DNA of 64,000 bases from contig NC_086381.1 in the NCBI RefSeq assembly GCF_036588685.1, positions 50,405,431 to 50,469,430 of the forward strand. The letters are read 5' to 3'. Below the pieces are notes generated by a model, which did not search any database, was not told the DNA's origin, and saw only the letters and a program-made list of their open reading frames with translations. The translations under genes and the position numbers were made by a program. Below are positions 8,937-20,318 of the stretch, in pieces. The DNA comes from Mytilus trossulus. Taxonomy: Eukaryota > Mollusca > Bivalvia > Mytilida > Mytilidae. Every line of letters begins with the position of its first letter. The stretch's first letter is position 1.

Positions 8937-9735
8937 TGGACTTTTTAACCGGATTTTTGTGACAAAAATGTCGGTTATTAAATTGGGGATGCTCTGCGGG
9001 CGGGCGGCAGGGCGGGCGGGCGGGCGGTCGGGCGGGCGGCAATCAAATGTTGTCCGTGCATTAACTCATGAACCGTTCAACCAAAGCTTTTAAAATTTTA
9101 ATATGTTGTTACTGACAACTAAATGAAGGTCAAGTTCAATAATGGCCATTTTGACGTTCAGGAGTTATGGTTCTTGAAAGATTGAAAAATGGCGTTTCCA
9201 GTCGTGTCCGTGCATTTACGCATGAACTGTTCTACCAAAGCTTCCCAAATTTTAATATGTTGTTACTGGTGAAAAAATGGAGGTCAAGTTCAATAATGAC
9301 GATTTTGACTTTTACCGTTCAGGAGTTATGGTTCTTGAAAGATTGAAAAATAGTGTTTCCAGTCGTGTCCGCGCATTTTCTCATGAACCATTCAACCAAA
9401 GCTTTTTCCAAATTTTAATATATTGTAACTGATGACAAAATAGAGGTCAAGTTCAATAATGACGATTTTGACTTTTACCGTTCAGGAGTTATGGTTCTTG
9501 AAAGATCCTAAAATGGTGTTTCCATTCATGTTGTTGCATTTTCTCACAAACCATTCAATCTAAGCTTTTCAAATTTTTAATATGTTGATACTGATGACAA
9601 AATAGAGATCAAATTTGATATTGACGATTTTCACTTTCACCAATCATCAGTAATGGTTCTTGTGATATTGCCAGGACACAAATAAATGCTAATAAATCCG
9701 GTTTGCTGTCGTTGTGACAGCCTCTTGTTATTCAG
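8937..9735. repeat. GGGCGGGCGG tract and 160-bp minisatellite, four units
   Basis: Starts with CACCCTGGACTTTTTAACC and a GGGCGGGCGG microsatellite (8996-9050), then four diverged units of about 156-164 bp starting near 9051, 9207, 9367 and 9531. Each contains TCATGAACC-TTCAACC, AATTTTAATATGTTG, GAGGTCAAGTTCAATAATG and AGGAGTTATGGTTCTTGAAAGAT. Segment B (46480-47125) keeps three units. The whole looks like one mobile block, since a further partial copy of its start (ACCCTGGACTT) lies at 11341. Confidence 0.75.
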
Positions 9736-9785
9736 TCTCATAGATTTACATTTCTGAATGGTCCAACGTTTTACATTATGGTTTT

Positions 9786-11313
9786 TATACGACCGCAAAA
9801 TTTGAAAAATTTTCGTCGTATATTGCTATCACGTTGGCGTCGTCGTCTGCGTCGTCGTCGTCGTCGTCCGAATACTTTTAGTTTTCGCACTCTAACTTTA
9901 GTAAAAGTGAATAGAAATCTGAAATTTTAACACAAAGTTTATGACCAAAAATTTTTGATCCCAAAATTTAAGGAATTAGGGGCCAAAAAGGGCTAAAATA
10001 AGCATATTCTTTTTTTTCGCACAGTAACTTTAGTTTAAGTAAATAGAAATCTATGAAATTTTGACACAAGGTTTATAACCTCAAAAGGAAGGTTGGGATT
10101 GATTTTGTGAGTTTTGGTTTTAACAGTTTAGGAATTAGGGGCCAAAAGAGGTCCAAATAAACATTTTTCTTGGTTTTTAAGTAAATAGAAATTAATTGGA
10201 GTTATTTTTCTTTGTATAGAATAGTAGTTGAATCAACTTTTTTGCACCATAACTTTAGTATAAGTGAATGGAAATCTTTGAAATTTAATCAGAAGGTGTA
10301 TGACCTCAAAAGAAAGATTGGTATTGATTTTGGGAGTTTTGATCCCAACATTTTAGGAATTAGGGCCAAAAAGGGGTCCAAATAAGCATTTTTTTTTGTT
10401 TTTTGCACCATAACTTTAGTAATAAGTAAATAGAAATCTATGAAATTTAAGCACAAGGTTTATGACCACAAAAGGAAGGTTGGTATTGATTTTGGAAGCT
10501 TTGGTCCTAACAGTTTAGGAATAAGTGGCCCAAAAGTACCGAAAATTAAACTTTGTTTAATTTCATCAAAAATTGAATAATTGGGGTTCTTTGATATGCC
10601 GAATCTAACTGTGTTTGAAGATTCTTAATTTTTTGGTATCGTTTTCAAATTGGTCTACATTAAGGTCCAAAGGGTCCAAAATTAAACTTAGTTTGATTTT
10701 GACAAAAAACGAATCCTTGAGGTTCTTTGATATGCTGAATCTAAAAATGTACTTAGAATTTTGATTATTGGCCCAGTTTTCAACCTGGTCAAAATGGGGT
10801 TCTTTGATATGCCAAATCTAACTGTGTATGTAGATTCCTAATTTTTGGTCCCGTTTTCAAATTGGTCTACATTAAAGTCCAACGGGTCCAAAATCAAACT
10901 TAGTTTGATTTTGACAAAAAATGAATTCTTGGGGTTCTTTGATATGCTGAATCCAAACATGTACTTAGATTTTTTTATTATGGGCCCAGTTTTCAAGTTG
11001 GTCTAAATCAGGATCTAAAATTATTATATCAATTTTTCTCATTTAAATTTCATAAATAAAAAGAAATTTCATCAAACATTTTTTTGAGAGGATTAATATT
11101 CAACAGCATAGTGAATTGCTCAAAGGCAAAACAAAAATTTTAAGTTCATTAGACCACATTCATTCTGTGTCAGAAACCTATGCTGTGTCAACTATTTAAT
11201 CACAATCCAAATTTAGAGCTGTATCCAGCTTGAATGTTGTGTCCATACTTGCCCCAACCGTTCAGGGTTCAACCTCTGTGGTCGTATATAGCTGCGCCCT
11301 GCGGAGCATCTTG
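9786..11313. mobile_element. 1.5-kb element with TATACGACC inverted ends and internal tandem repeats
   Basis: Left end TATACGACCGCA and right end TGTGGTCGTATA are inverted, followed on the right by GCTGCGCCCTGCGGAGCAT. Inside are two sets of tandem repeats: about 190-bp units with ACTTTAGTA(A)AAGT, AGAAATCTATGAAATTTT and GGAATTAGGGGCCAAAA, and units with GGGGTTCTTTGATATGC, TTTTCAAATTGGTCTA and GTCCAAAATTAAACTTAG. A GTCGTC tract lies at 9838-9870. I recall this as an abundant bivalve repeat. No coding capacity seen. Copied at 47177-48690. Confidence 0.75.
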
Positions 11314-11429
11314 TTCAATATTTGATTGATCATTTTTAACACCCTGGACTTCGCTCTTTAATCAGTCTCCACGGTCTCAAAGATTTATATTTCTTTACGG
11401 TCATACGTTGTACATGATATACTCACTTA

Positions 11430-12345
11430 ATGCTCTTTCAATATTTAAATGATATAGGGTAAAACTCTTTGAATTCCTATCTGCACGAACAATTTTAGTG
11501 TCAATATATAAAGAAATTTTAATGTACGTTTGACCAAAACGTGATTGCAACATTGTAAGGACAAAGTCTTGTGTTTATGCTATATCCCGTGTAACCGTCA
11601 CTTATGATCATTTATGGTGGGGTTCGTGTTGTTTATTCTTTAGTTTTCTAGTTTGTCTGATTGACTTTTTCATCTTTAGCCATGGCGTTGTCAGTGTATT
11701 TTCGATTTATGAGTTTGACTGTCCCTTTGATATCTTTCGTCCTTCTTTTATGAAACCTTTTCGTTTAGAATTAACTTGTGTATGGTTAAATTTCATTATT
11801 TATTTTTGGATGATCGTATATATTTATTAATAAGTTGTTATAACTAAAAACGATCTTGTAACGATTGCACAATACTAAATTGTGTTTGTTTGTTTCTACG
11901 AAATGTAATTAAGATTATTTTTATTTTCGGAGGAGTGAAACGAGGGAGAAGGTAATCAATCTGATTAAGAGTATAAAGTAGGTCAAATGATTTAATACCA
12001 GTTTTCTGAAACTAAAATTAAACATACGTGTTAAACTACCTGTGTCCATTGTATATCCACGCTGCTATTTAAAGAACTCAATCGATTCGGTACGTTATAC
12101 ATAACTTCCACGTTGGACATTTTGTAATTTGGGTTGAACAATGACGGTAAGAATACATTAATCCCTTTTTTAATTCATAACATGACTTTTTAACAATAGA
12201 AAAATTATTCACGTGATTTTATACCCTCACACTGGCTTTAAAACAACAACCTATTGAAGTATTTAGTCGTTGCTAAGGAAATATACTAGTAAACATTGAA
12301 TATACGATGACCTGAAGAATCAAATCTCTTCCAGTCAACACAATT
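11430..12345. repeat. Older duplicated block, copy 2
   Basis: Paralogue of 7325-8065, interrupted at about 11607-11760 by a block (TATGGTGGGGTTCGTGTTG...TTTAGCCATGGCGTTGTCAG...CCCTTTGATATCTTTCGTCC) that resembles a dispersed mussel repeat, possibly the 3' end of a retroelement. Copied at 48810-49725. Confidence 0.8.
12055..12150 (+). promoter_or_regulatory. Possible promoter/first exon ending ATGACG|GTAAG
   Basis: CTATTTAAAG, then GACATTTTGTAATTTGGGTTGAACA followed by ATGACG and the donor GTAAGAAT. A start codon two codons before a donor is a common first-exon design in animal genes. The copies at 7770-7870 (ACG) and in segment B near 49525 (ATA) have lost the ATG. No following exon recognised. 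Confidence 0.3.
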
Positions 12346-12429
12346 AATAGTTGGTATGCACCTACTGAGTTTTGGTTGATTTCTTGTCTTCACTAAGTGT
12401 AGTTTTTTGTTGAGCCTGCAACTTTTGTC

Positions 12430-12580
12430 GCAGAAAGCTCGACATAGGGATAGTGATCCGGCGGCGGCGGCGGCAGCGATGTTAGCTTACAACTTAAAAG
12501 CTTTATATTTTAGGAGGTGGAAGACCTGGATGCATCATACTTTGTATACGAATGCCTCATGTTACGAAGTTTCCTTAAGT
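12430..12580. repeat. Short GGC/GCA trinucleotide tract in unique DNA
   Basis: CCGGCGGCGGCGGCGGCAGCG near 12458-12478 lies in a 71-codon open frame (12407-12622) that runs into the minisatellite downstream. The frame is identical in segment B only because the DNA is. I do not support a gene. Confidence 0.5.
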
Positions 12581-12584
12581 CACT

Positions 12585-13430
12585 TGTCCAATGTCCTTGA
12601 CCTCATTTTCATGGTTCAGTGACTCACTTGAAAAAAAAGTTAAGATGTTTTGTAATGTTAAATTCTCTCTTATTATAAGTAATAGGATAACTATATTTGG
12701 TATGTGCGTTCCTTGCACGGTCCTGATGTCCGTCAGACATTTTTACACTTGACCTCGACCTCATTTCATGGATCAGTGAACAAGGTTAAGTTTTGGTAGT
12801 TATGTCCATATCTCAGATACTATAAGCAATAGGTCTAGTATATTTGGTGTATGGAAGCACTGTAAGGTGTACATGTCCAACTGGCAGGTGTCATTTGACC
12901 TTCACCTCATTTTCATGGTTCTGTGGTTATAGTTAAGTTTTTGTGTTTTGGTCTTTTTTTCTTATACTGTATGCAATTAGTCTTCTATATTTGGTTTATG
13001 GAATGATTGTAGGGTGTACATGTCTAGCTGGCAGGTATCATCTGACCTTGACCTCATTTTCATGGTTCAGTGGTCAAATTATGTTTTTGAGTCTTTTTTT
13101 TTTTTTTTATCTAACACTGTATGCAATAGGTCAACTATATTTGGTGTATGGAAATATTTTATGACCTATATCATGTATATGTTAGTCGCGCAGGTTTAAT
13201 TTGATCTTGACCTCATTTTCACGGTTCATTGCTAAGTGTTAAGTTTTTGTGTTTTGGTCTGTTTTTCTTAATCTATAAGCAATAATTAAACTATATATTG
13301 TAAGGAAGAATTGTTAGCTGTACATGTCTTCTGGCATGGTTCATCTGACCATGACCCAATTTTTATGGTTCATGGGTCAATGTTTAGTTTCTTGGTTAAT
13401 GTTACATTTGTAAGTGTATGTGACGGTTGT
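12585..13430. repeat. 150-bp minisatellite, six diverged units
   Basis: Each unit carries GACCTTGACCTCATTTTCATGG and a TATATTTGGTGTATGGAA block; unit starts are near 12593, 12746, 12897, 13043, 13204 and 13346. The period is about 145-160 bp. Open frames such as 12943-13164 follow the repeat and are not genes. Copied at 49960-50810 with the same number of units. Confidence 0.8.
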
Positions 13431-13432
13431 AA

Positions 13433-13791
13433 TTAAGAATTGAATGCTTCTTTTTGTAAATTTATTAGGTGGTAAAAGCGTTGACCGAAGTACATTTTGT
13501 ATGAAGCGCGGAAGCGCTTCATTCTAAAAATGTACGCACGGTCAACGCTTTTACAACCCTATAAAGTTTCAAAAAGAAGTATTCAATACTTATAATTACA
13601 TTTTTTAAGCTAAAATCATGAAAACACGATTTTTATCCAGTTTTATTTAATTCACCTGTGCACTTTTTTGTGGGACCTCGTGTCATCATGCATGATAAAT
13701 GTTATTGTCTGATGCAATTGTTTACGGAATAACATGTTAGCCAATCAGAATAACGTATTATAATGAAACTTACATCTAATGTAATTATTAA
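13433..13791. mobile_element. TTAA-flanked insert with a 158-bp near-perfect palindrome
   Basis: Absent from segment B, where the site reads GGTTGTAATAAAGC (50806-50819). In A the insert is bounded by TTAA at 13433-13436 and 13788-13791. Its left part (13435-13592) is a long palindrome: GAATGCTTCTTTTTG, TAAAAGCGTTGACCG and TACATTTTGTATGAAGCGC are mirrored on the right arm around about 13510. A related copy begins near 63766. The class is unclear; TTAA flanks suggest a piggyBac-like origin, but the outer ends are not obviously inverted. Confidence 0.7.
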
Positions 13792-14229
13792 AGCTTTAAA
13801 TTTAGGACTATCAACATAATAACAATGATTAGTAAAGAAGGCGAGACATTTCAGTGTGTGCACTCTTGTTAAACAAACCATACTTTGAAACTGTTTTAAA
13901 ACTTAATTTTTTAAAAGTTTTTCGTATTTATTTTAACTTCTGACCAAATCCATAGAAAATGTCCCTCGTCTGTGGTCGTTGTTCTTTATTTTTTTTAACA
14001 GAATCTTCACCTCTGGATCAGAAAAGGCTAATTTGTCAAACTTTGCAAAAATGGTTATTAGGGAAGTTGTATCCAATGACCCCACGTGTCAACCAATACT
14101 TCAGATTTGGTTTAGGATAAAACCTAGGAGTAAAATGCAAGTTTATCTTGAAACTTCTTGACTAGAAAATATATTTGAATTGATGATACCTAGGTATCAA
14201 TCATGAGGTGTTGCCCTTAAATGAGTTAT
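13792..14229. other. Intervening DNA, no supported gene
   Basis: A 60-codon frame at 13979-14161 is open in both segment copies, but has no recognisable domain and no conserved start context. Nothing else seen. Confidence 0.4.
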
Positions 14230-14900
14230 TGCCCTTAAACGACTTTAATAAGCAAAACATGATAAGAAAGACAAGATCTGCAATTAAGTTAAAACCCGAT
14301 ATTGTTTGTCGACTCCTTTTAGAGTTAATTTTCATTGGTGTGTTTCTTGTCCATGATATTTTGTGTTTTTAGTCTTTACCTTAAAACTACTTGTACAATA
14401 GACAGTTAAAACTTTAACAAGCAAAACATGACTAGCAAGACAAGATCTGCAATTATATTCAAATTCGAAATTTATTGGAGTAAATAAACTCTTAGTTCCC
14501 TTTAATGTTTTTGTTGCCCATTTTTTCGTTTTTGTCTTTTATCTTTAAACTGTAATAGAAAGACAAAACTTAAATAAACAAAACAAAAAAACAGGAAAAC
14601 AAGATCTACAATTCAATTTAAGGCTGAAATCACCAATCGTCTCCGTAATGGAGTAATTGGTCTGTAATGACTCTTTTAACCAGTGTGTGTGTAATTGTCT
14701 TTATTTTGAAAACTGTTAAAGACAGAGAGACTTAGAATTGACTAAAACAATGAAATCAACAAATAATTCAACATGTCTTAAATCGTCTGATGACTGTTTG
14801 TTTGATGTGGCTTCTCCTTAATGACAATTTTTTTACCATATTTTTGCGAAGTTTTTTAAGACAGATAGTCACTCAAATAAATAAAAAATAAACAGAATAT
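14230..14900. repeat. Diverged 165-bp tandem repeat, about four units
   Basis: Units share AACA(A/T)GA..AG(C/A)AAGACAAGATCTGCAATT, a GTTAATTTTCATTGGTGTGT-type block and TTTTAGTCTTTACCTT-type sequence; starts near 14255, 14425, 14580 and 14740. Non-coding. Copied at 51260-51910. Confidence 0.65.
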
Positions 14901-16380
14901 AAGTCCTATTATCATATCTCATTATGCATTTTCTGTATAAAAACAAAGCAGAATATTTTTACTATTTGGACGACATTGCCTGCAAAAAAAATATTACTAA
15001 CCAGTTAAAAGTTTAAAAATAGTCTTTTCCGGGAAATCGTCTGACTTTTTTTTCATATTTGCATTGACACCGTCAAATGGTCATGACGTCAATATGGAAT
15101 ATAGATTAGTAAAAATTTTAACGTGCGCTTCAAATTAAAAAAATGATGGGTTAACAAAAATATATCATTTGGAACAGTTGTAAATGTGACAAAACAAATA
15201 GATTATCTAAATATTGTCATGAAATATATGGAAGTTTCTTTCTGAAAAATAAAAGAAGTAGTTACTGTTTGTTCGGACAATAGCAAGTTCATTGTAAACC
15301 ATCGATGGTACTACTTCCCTCTGCTTATCACAGGGAAGTTGTCCTTGCCTCGGGGTACAATATATATTATCAATGATGCACACATACATGTGAGTGACAC
15401 TGGCTCTCTAGAGTCTCCAGTTACATTAACGATCAATATTCTATACTCTACTTTTACAGATGTGTAAGATACACGTTAACCTAGAAGGAAATCATCACTG
15501 ATATATGAAGAAGTAAAGTCAACGTAAGAAATATTTTATATTTTAAATGAGACCAGATATATATGGTTTCTGTTCTAGGGAAAACGGTACTATTATATTT
15601 TCCCAGTATTATGTTGGCCTTTTGTGTATCCAAGACAGGTGAAGGAAGTCAACCTAGGAGCGCTGTGATTGGGTGTAAGGGTACAATATATTTTTTCATT
15701 TAGCTATGAATAACTGCAGTGTGTAAATTTACAATATAAATTTTGAAACCTATTGAAATATTTTCTAGAAAATCATTCGAAAAGACTTCTAAAATTTCAT
15801 ATTTTTTTTTAGTAAAATGACGGTGGGCATGGATAAAATAAACAAGTTACGTCGGAAGTTGGTCATGAGACTATTTGGCTTCTATACTATTAAACGAGAA
15901 GACCTCATTTTGTGTGTCGCTTCTCTTCCTTCCACGATAAATTTATCCTCATGTTTCTATGTTCTATAGGTAACATGCAAAGTCGCATTTGACATCCATT
16001 CTTATAATTATTCAGATTGAGTTATTTTTGGAGAAAAACGACAAAGAAAGAGTCCGGATATTGATTCCATCGTCAAACTGACTTTTAGTCAGACGAGACT
16101 TTCTGTTTGGAACATGCATAAGAACAACCAATCGTATAATAGATAACAAAAAAGAAAAAAATAAGAAGCCAATCAGAGCGTTCTCCATATCCTGGTGTTT
16201 AGATCGCAAGAATTACAACTATTATACCACAATTATTTTTCGCGTTTATCTACATGTAAACTAAGATAATACTACTAAGTTACTTTAATATATAGAGACT
16301 CTCTGTATTCTGTCAGTTTTCTTTGAAATGTTTACTATTTAAGGGGTCATACCAGTTGCATATATATTCAAATAAGTTAA
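14900..16380. other. Intervening A+T-rich DNA with one possible tiny ORF
   Basis: The only item of note is 15817-15969: a 50-codon frame starting MTVGMDKINK, directly after a T-rich tract and AG (acceptor-like) and ending at TAG next to GTAAC (donor-like). Its copy at 52861-53010 stays open despite a 3-bp in-frame deletion. Too little to call a gene. Confidence 0.35.
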
Positions 16381-16560
16381 ACATGTGAAAACAAGAATGT
16401 GTCCCGGCATAGTAAACGGATGCCTTCATTAAACACTACTTCGACCAAAAACTTAAACCTGAAGCGGGACAGACGGATGGACGAACAAACGAACGAACAC
16501 ACGCACGGATAAACTAGAAAACATAATGCCCATAAATGGAAAATGAAAAAATATTGTAAA
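16380..16560. repeat. Dispersed repeat fragment with GACGGACGAAC tract
   Basis: AAACAAGAATGTGTCC...ACTTAAACCTGAAGCGGGACAGACGG...AAACATAATGCCCATAAATGG resembles a repeat common in bivalves (from memory). Copied at 53421-53585. The opposite-strand frames here are non-coding. Confidence 0.55.
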
Positions 16561-16589
16561 GTAGGGTACAGATTAGAGGGAGGCATGAT

Positions 16590-16700
16590 TTTTTTCGCGA
16601 CGTCGGGATCGGGGAATATATTCGGGATTTCGGGATATAATTTCTGCATCTCGAGATTTCATGTTTTTAAGCCCGGGATTTCAGGATTATGACCCCTCCA
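16590..16700. repeat. Imperfect CGGGATTTCGGGAT motif tract
   Basis: Short degenerate tandem motifs of the type TCGGGAT/TTCGGGATTT. Segment B (53640-53780) has about 50 bp more of the same motif, showing copy-number drift. Confidence 0.5.
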
Positions 16701-17196
16701 ACCAACCCTCAAATTAGCCTTAGTCGGTCTTAGTCTGACAAGATTCATATCCTACCATCGGCATGTTAATGCTCTCAAAAGAAAAAGCACTGATGGATTG
16801 TCCAGGGAGAGGGCTTTTGATACCATTTATGAAATTCTCCATACATAATATATTTTACAAAAAATCATCCTACGTTCACACGCTGTATATGCCCGCGATT
16901 TCGCGGTGTGTTCAATTTTTAAAACAAAATAATAAAGTACTAACACCACACATAACTGTTTTATCCAAGTTTATATTATAAAAAGTGGTATATTTAAAAA
17001 ATTGTAGTATTGTCGCCTATGGCAGAATGAATAGTACCGTTTTCTCTCTAGAAGGATACTGCTGATCAAATATCAACTATATATTGTATCGTTGTCAACA
17101 TAATTTGATAAGTATGATCTTGTTTAAAGTCATATAAAACCAGTGACTGGTAAAAAATCACTTTTATCCAATTCATGAACCAATGCATGTAGATGT
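16701..17196. other. Intervening DNA, nothing recognised
   Basis: Near-identical in segment B (53781-54294). No conserved coding signal seen. Confidence 0.4.
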
Positions 17197-17198
17197 TA

Positions 17199-18545
17199 CA
17201 GGCATTTTCTAAATTGATGCATTTTGTAAAATGCCTGAAAACTTTAGACATTTTCTAAAATGACTATTTTTTCTCTGGAAAAAATGATAGGCATTTTGTA
17301 ATAGGGATTTTACAGAATGCCTGAAATTAACTTAAAGAATGAACTGTTAAAAAAAAATTAAATGCTTTGAACACTGACACTGGAGCAGTTTTATTATGCT
17401 GAATTAAAAAAAGAAGAGTAAAAATATCAAGAATACATTTTACTAATGTATTCCAAATTCACACAAGCACAGAATCGACAATTATGAATTATTTCTGAAA
17501 ATGTTTGAATAACAAAACATCACATAATTGTCAAATACATTGATCAACGCAAAAATCTTTTTTTGGCACTTCGATCAAATTTGGAGAAACCTGGATTATC
17601 CTTTATTAAGCAATTTCATTACCATTTCTGACAAAACACTTAACATTCAACAACATTGGGTTGCGCAATTAGCACACACGTCACACATGAACATATTCTT
17701 TTTCGTATGCTTCAATTAAGAAGATTCAAAGTACATTATCATGGTTATAAAAAAGAAGATGTGGTATGATTACCAATGAAACAACTCTCCACAAGGGACC
17801 AAATGACACAGAAATTAACAACTATAGATCACCGTACGGCCTTCAACAATGAGCAAAGCATATACCGCAGAATCAGCTATAAAAGACCCCCAAATGACAA
17901 ATATAAAACGATTCAAACGAGAAAACTAACGGCCTAGTTTATGAATTAAAAATGAATGAACAGCAAATATGTAATACACAAACAAACGAAAACGTACAAC
18001 TGTTAGTTTGACTTGTATTTTTTAGTTTGTAGCTTTTAACTTACTGAATCAGATCTGCCCGTAATTTCTGTCCTTTATCCAAATTAATCCACTGCAGAAA
18101 TAACCCAAATGCATTATATCCAAATCATTCTCGTCTTAGAAATGCAATATTGGCTACTGAACGCAAACAATCAGTCATTTGTATAAACAAACCTCCTTTG
18201 CTCTGGACGTTCTAAAGAATCGTTTGGAAAGTTCTATTAAAGAACAGTTTGGCCTCCTGTCATTTTAAGAAATAATCATAAATTCACTATCTGATATCCA
18301 TTACTTATCTTATTTGCAAGATATTGTGTTTGTGTCTACTTTTGTCATATGTCTCAATGAAATCTTCTACAAATTACCTGAAACTGAACAGGCAATTTGT
18401 TGAATTTTGTTTAAAAATTTCTGTCATTTTACAAAATGACTAGGTATTTTAGTCATTTTGTATAATGCCTGTCAAAGTAAGGCATTTTATAAATTGCCTG
18501 AAAATTTAGTTGTTTTACCTATTGCCTGAATATAGAAAATGCCTG
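17199..18545. mobile_element. 1.35-kb inverted-repeat element with subterminal AGGCATTTT motifs, TA flanks
   Basis: Ends CAGGCATTTTCTA and TAGAAAATGCCTG are inverted and flanked by TA (17197-17198, 18546-18547). Behind each end the motif AGGCATTTT or its complement recurs several times (17199-17335 and 18390-18545). The middle holds a D1 repeat (17750-17960), probably nested. No transposase seen, so non-autonomous. Copied at 54297-55643 with the same length. Confidence 0.75.
17750..17960 (+). mobile_element. Dispersed repeat D1 copy
   Basis: Starts AAGAAGATGTGGTATGATTACC, continues CAATGAAACAACTCTCCAC, ACCGTACGGCCTTCAACAAT and GAGCAAAGCATATACCGCA, and ends ACGGCCTAGTTTATGAATTAAA. This is the best-preserved form in the window along with 25930 and 34960. 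In my memory it is extremely common in mussel DNA and transcripts. Confidence 0.8.
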
Positions 18546-18571
18546 TACCGTAACATATATATAACAAACTT

Positions 18572-20312
18572 CACTGGGGTAAAGCTGATGACCGTAACTG
18601 CATTCACGGTCATCCCAAGATGTCGGATGAAAAATTAGGTCAGTATTTGCATTGTCTGTTTAAGTTTTTCTAAAGCATTTTCTTCACAAAACATACATTG
18701 GTACGATGTAAATGTATAAAAGAATCACACGGAAATCACATATTACTACCGAGAAATGTGTACGAAACAGGAAATTGGATTTAAAAAAATCGCTAAGATG
18801 ACCGTAAATCGTAAGTAAAATATTTTCAAGATGACCGTAACATAAAACAAGGATGACCGTGATTGGTAAAAAGATGACCGTAATTTGTAAAGGATGACCG
18901 TAATTTATAAATGATGACCATCGATTCTAACAGATATCTGTATTTGTATTACCTTTTTTGTATCAAATAATTAATTGTGTTGGTATAAAACGTATTTATA
19001 AGACTACATTATCCTATAGGTAATAATAAGACTTGCTTCAAATACATAGTTCACCAACTGTATTAAATCGTATCCGAATGAAAGAGGAATCTTGCTAGCT
19101 TTGAACATGAGCTATCTTGTAAACAATGTGCTTACTATGTAAACATTTTAACCTGCCTGTAACTTATAACCAAAGGAAACAGGTGTATATATGTTTCACC
19201 TGCTTTGCACGATAGTGTTGCATATATATTATTGGGCACCCGTAAAAAATCTAAATTATACAAGTGAAAACCAAATTATAAATTTAGAAGAACTAACTAT
19301 AGCATTCAAAAGATGTTCCTCCAATTTTAAAGTCAGTGGCGATTATGTCCAAGAAGGGTGTCCAACGGAATTAAAAATTAACTTTATTAGGTCGTTAGTT
19401 TTCTCGTTTGAATTTCTTTTACATTGTTATTTAGGGGGCCTTTTATACTGACTATGCGGTATGTAAAGTTTGCTCATTGATGAAGACCGTCCGGTGACCT
19501 ATAGTATATCTTACAGCACCGTCCCTTGAATTGGTGTCTCCTATACAGATGAACAAATTTATTGTCATTTGTCTATTATAATATCTGTCACGTTATATAA
19601 TTTTCAATGTTTGTTGCATATACTTTCATTATTGGTAATTGTATAAATGCCCGCTTTGGGACCCTGATTGGAAAAATAAAATATTTGATTTGTATTCCAA
19701 TTTTAACGTTGTTATCAATAAATAATTTATTTTTTTTATGTTTTTTCTTCATAGACAGAAACAAAATATTACAGTCATTCTTTAAATATCTAATTATTTA
19801 CGAGAAATATGCAATTTACTATTATCATTGTCATAAACTCTAAATACGGCAAATAGTTGAAAAGAAATTGATAAAACATATTTATAACTGATAAAAGAAC
19901 CCCTATTGAGACAAACTCGACAAACAGTTATGAATACAAATATGAATATTTCTTAGAATTGACGGTCATCCTTTAAAAGTTACGGTCATCCTTAACAATT
20001 TACGGTCATCTTTTAACCAATTACGGTCAGCCTTGTTATGAATCACTAATCCGGTTACGGTCATCTCGATTACGATTTACGGTCATCCTAGCGAATTTTT
20101 CAAATTCAAATTCCCGTTTTATACACGTTCCTCGGTAGAGATTTGTGACTTCCGTGTGAATCTTTTATAAATTTACATCGTATCAAAGTATGCTTTGTAA
20201 AGAAAATGATGAAGAAACACCTTAACAGACAATAAAAAAACTGACCTAATTTTTCATCCGACATCTTGGGATGACCGTGAATGCAGTTACGGTCGTCAGC
20301 TTTACCCCAGTG
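18572..20312. mobile_element. 1.74-kb element with about 350-bp inverted ends made of GATGACCGTAA repeats
   Basis: Ends CACTGGGGTAAAGCTGA and TCAGCTTTACCCCAGTG are inverted and the inversion extends through about 350 bp (18572-18925 against 19960-20312). Each arm has at least six copies of GATGACCGTAA. The copy in segment B is flanked by a perfect 6-bp duplication AAACTT (55664-55669, 59035-59040); here the right flank is AGACTT. The middle contains a truncated minus-strand D1 repeat (19385-19495). A 1.62-kb piece present in B is missing at 19495. No transposase recognised. Confidence 0.8.
19385..19497 (-). mobile_element. Truncated D1 repeat, cut by a deletion
   Basis: The reverse complement gives the 3' half of D1. 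It stops abruptly at CCGGTGACCTATAG, whereas the copy in segment B runs on to the D1 end. This shows that A lost sequence. It overlaps the 3' end of the 86-codon frame 19191-19451, which I therefore reject as a gene. Confidence 0.75.
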
Positions 20313-20318
20313 AGACTT

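Noticed and set aside
12943..13199. Hydrophobic frames that look like membrane proteins
   Set aside because: They are translations of the T-rich 150-bp minisatellite.
19191..19451. 86-codon frame preserved in both segments
   Set aside because: Its second half is the reverse complement of dispersed repeat D1; conservation only reflects recent duplication.
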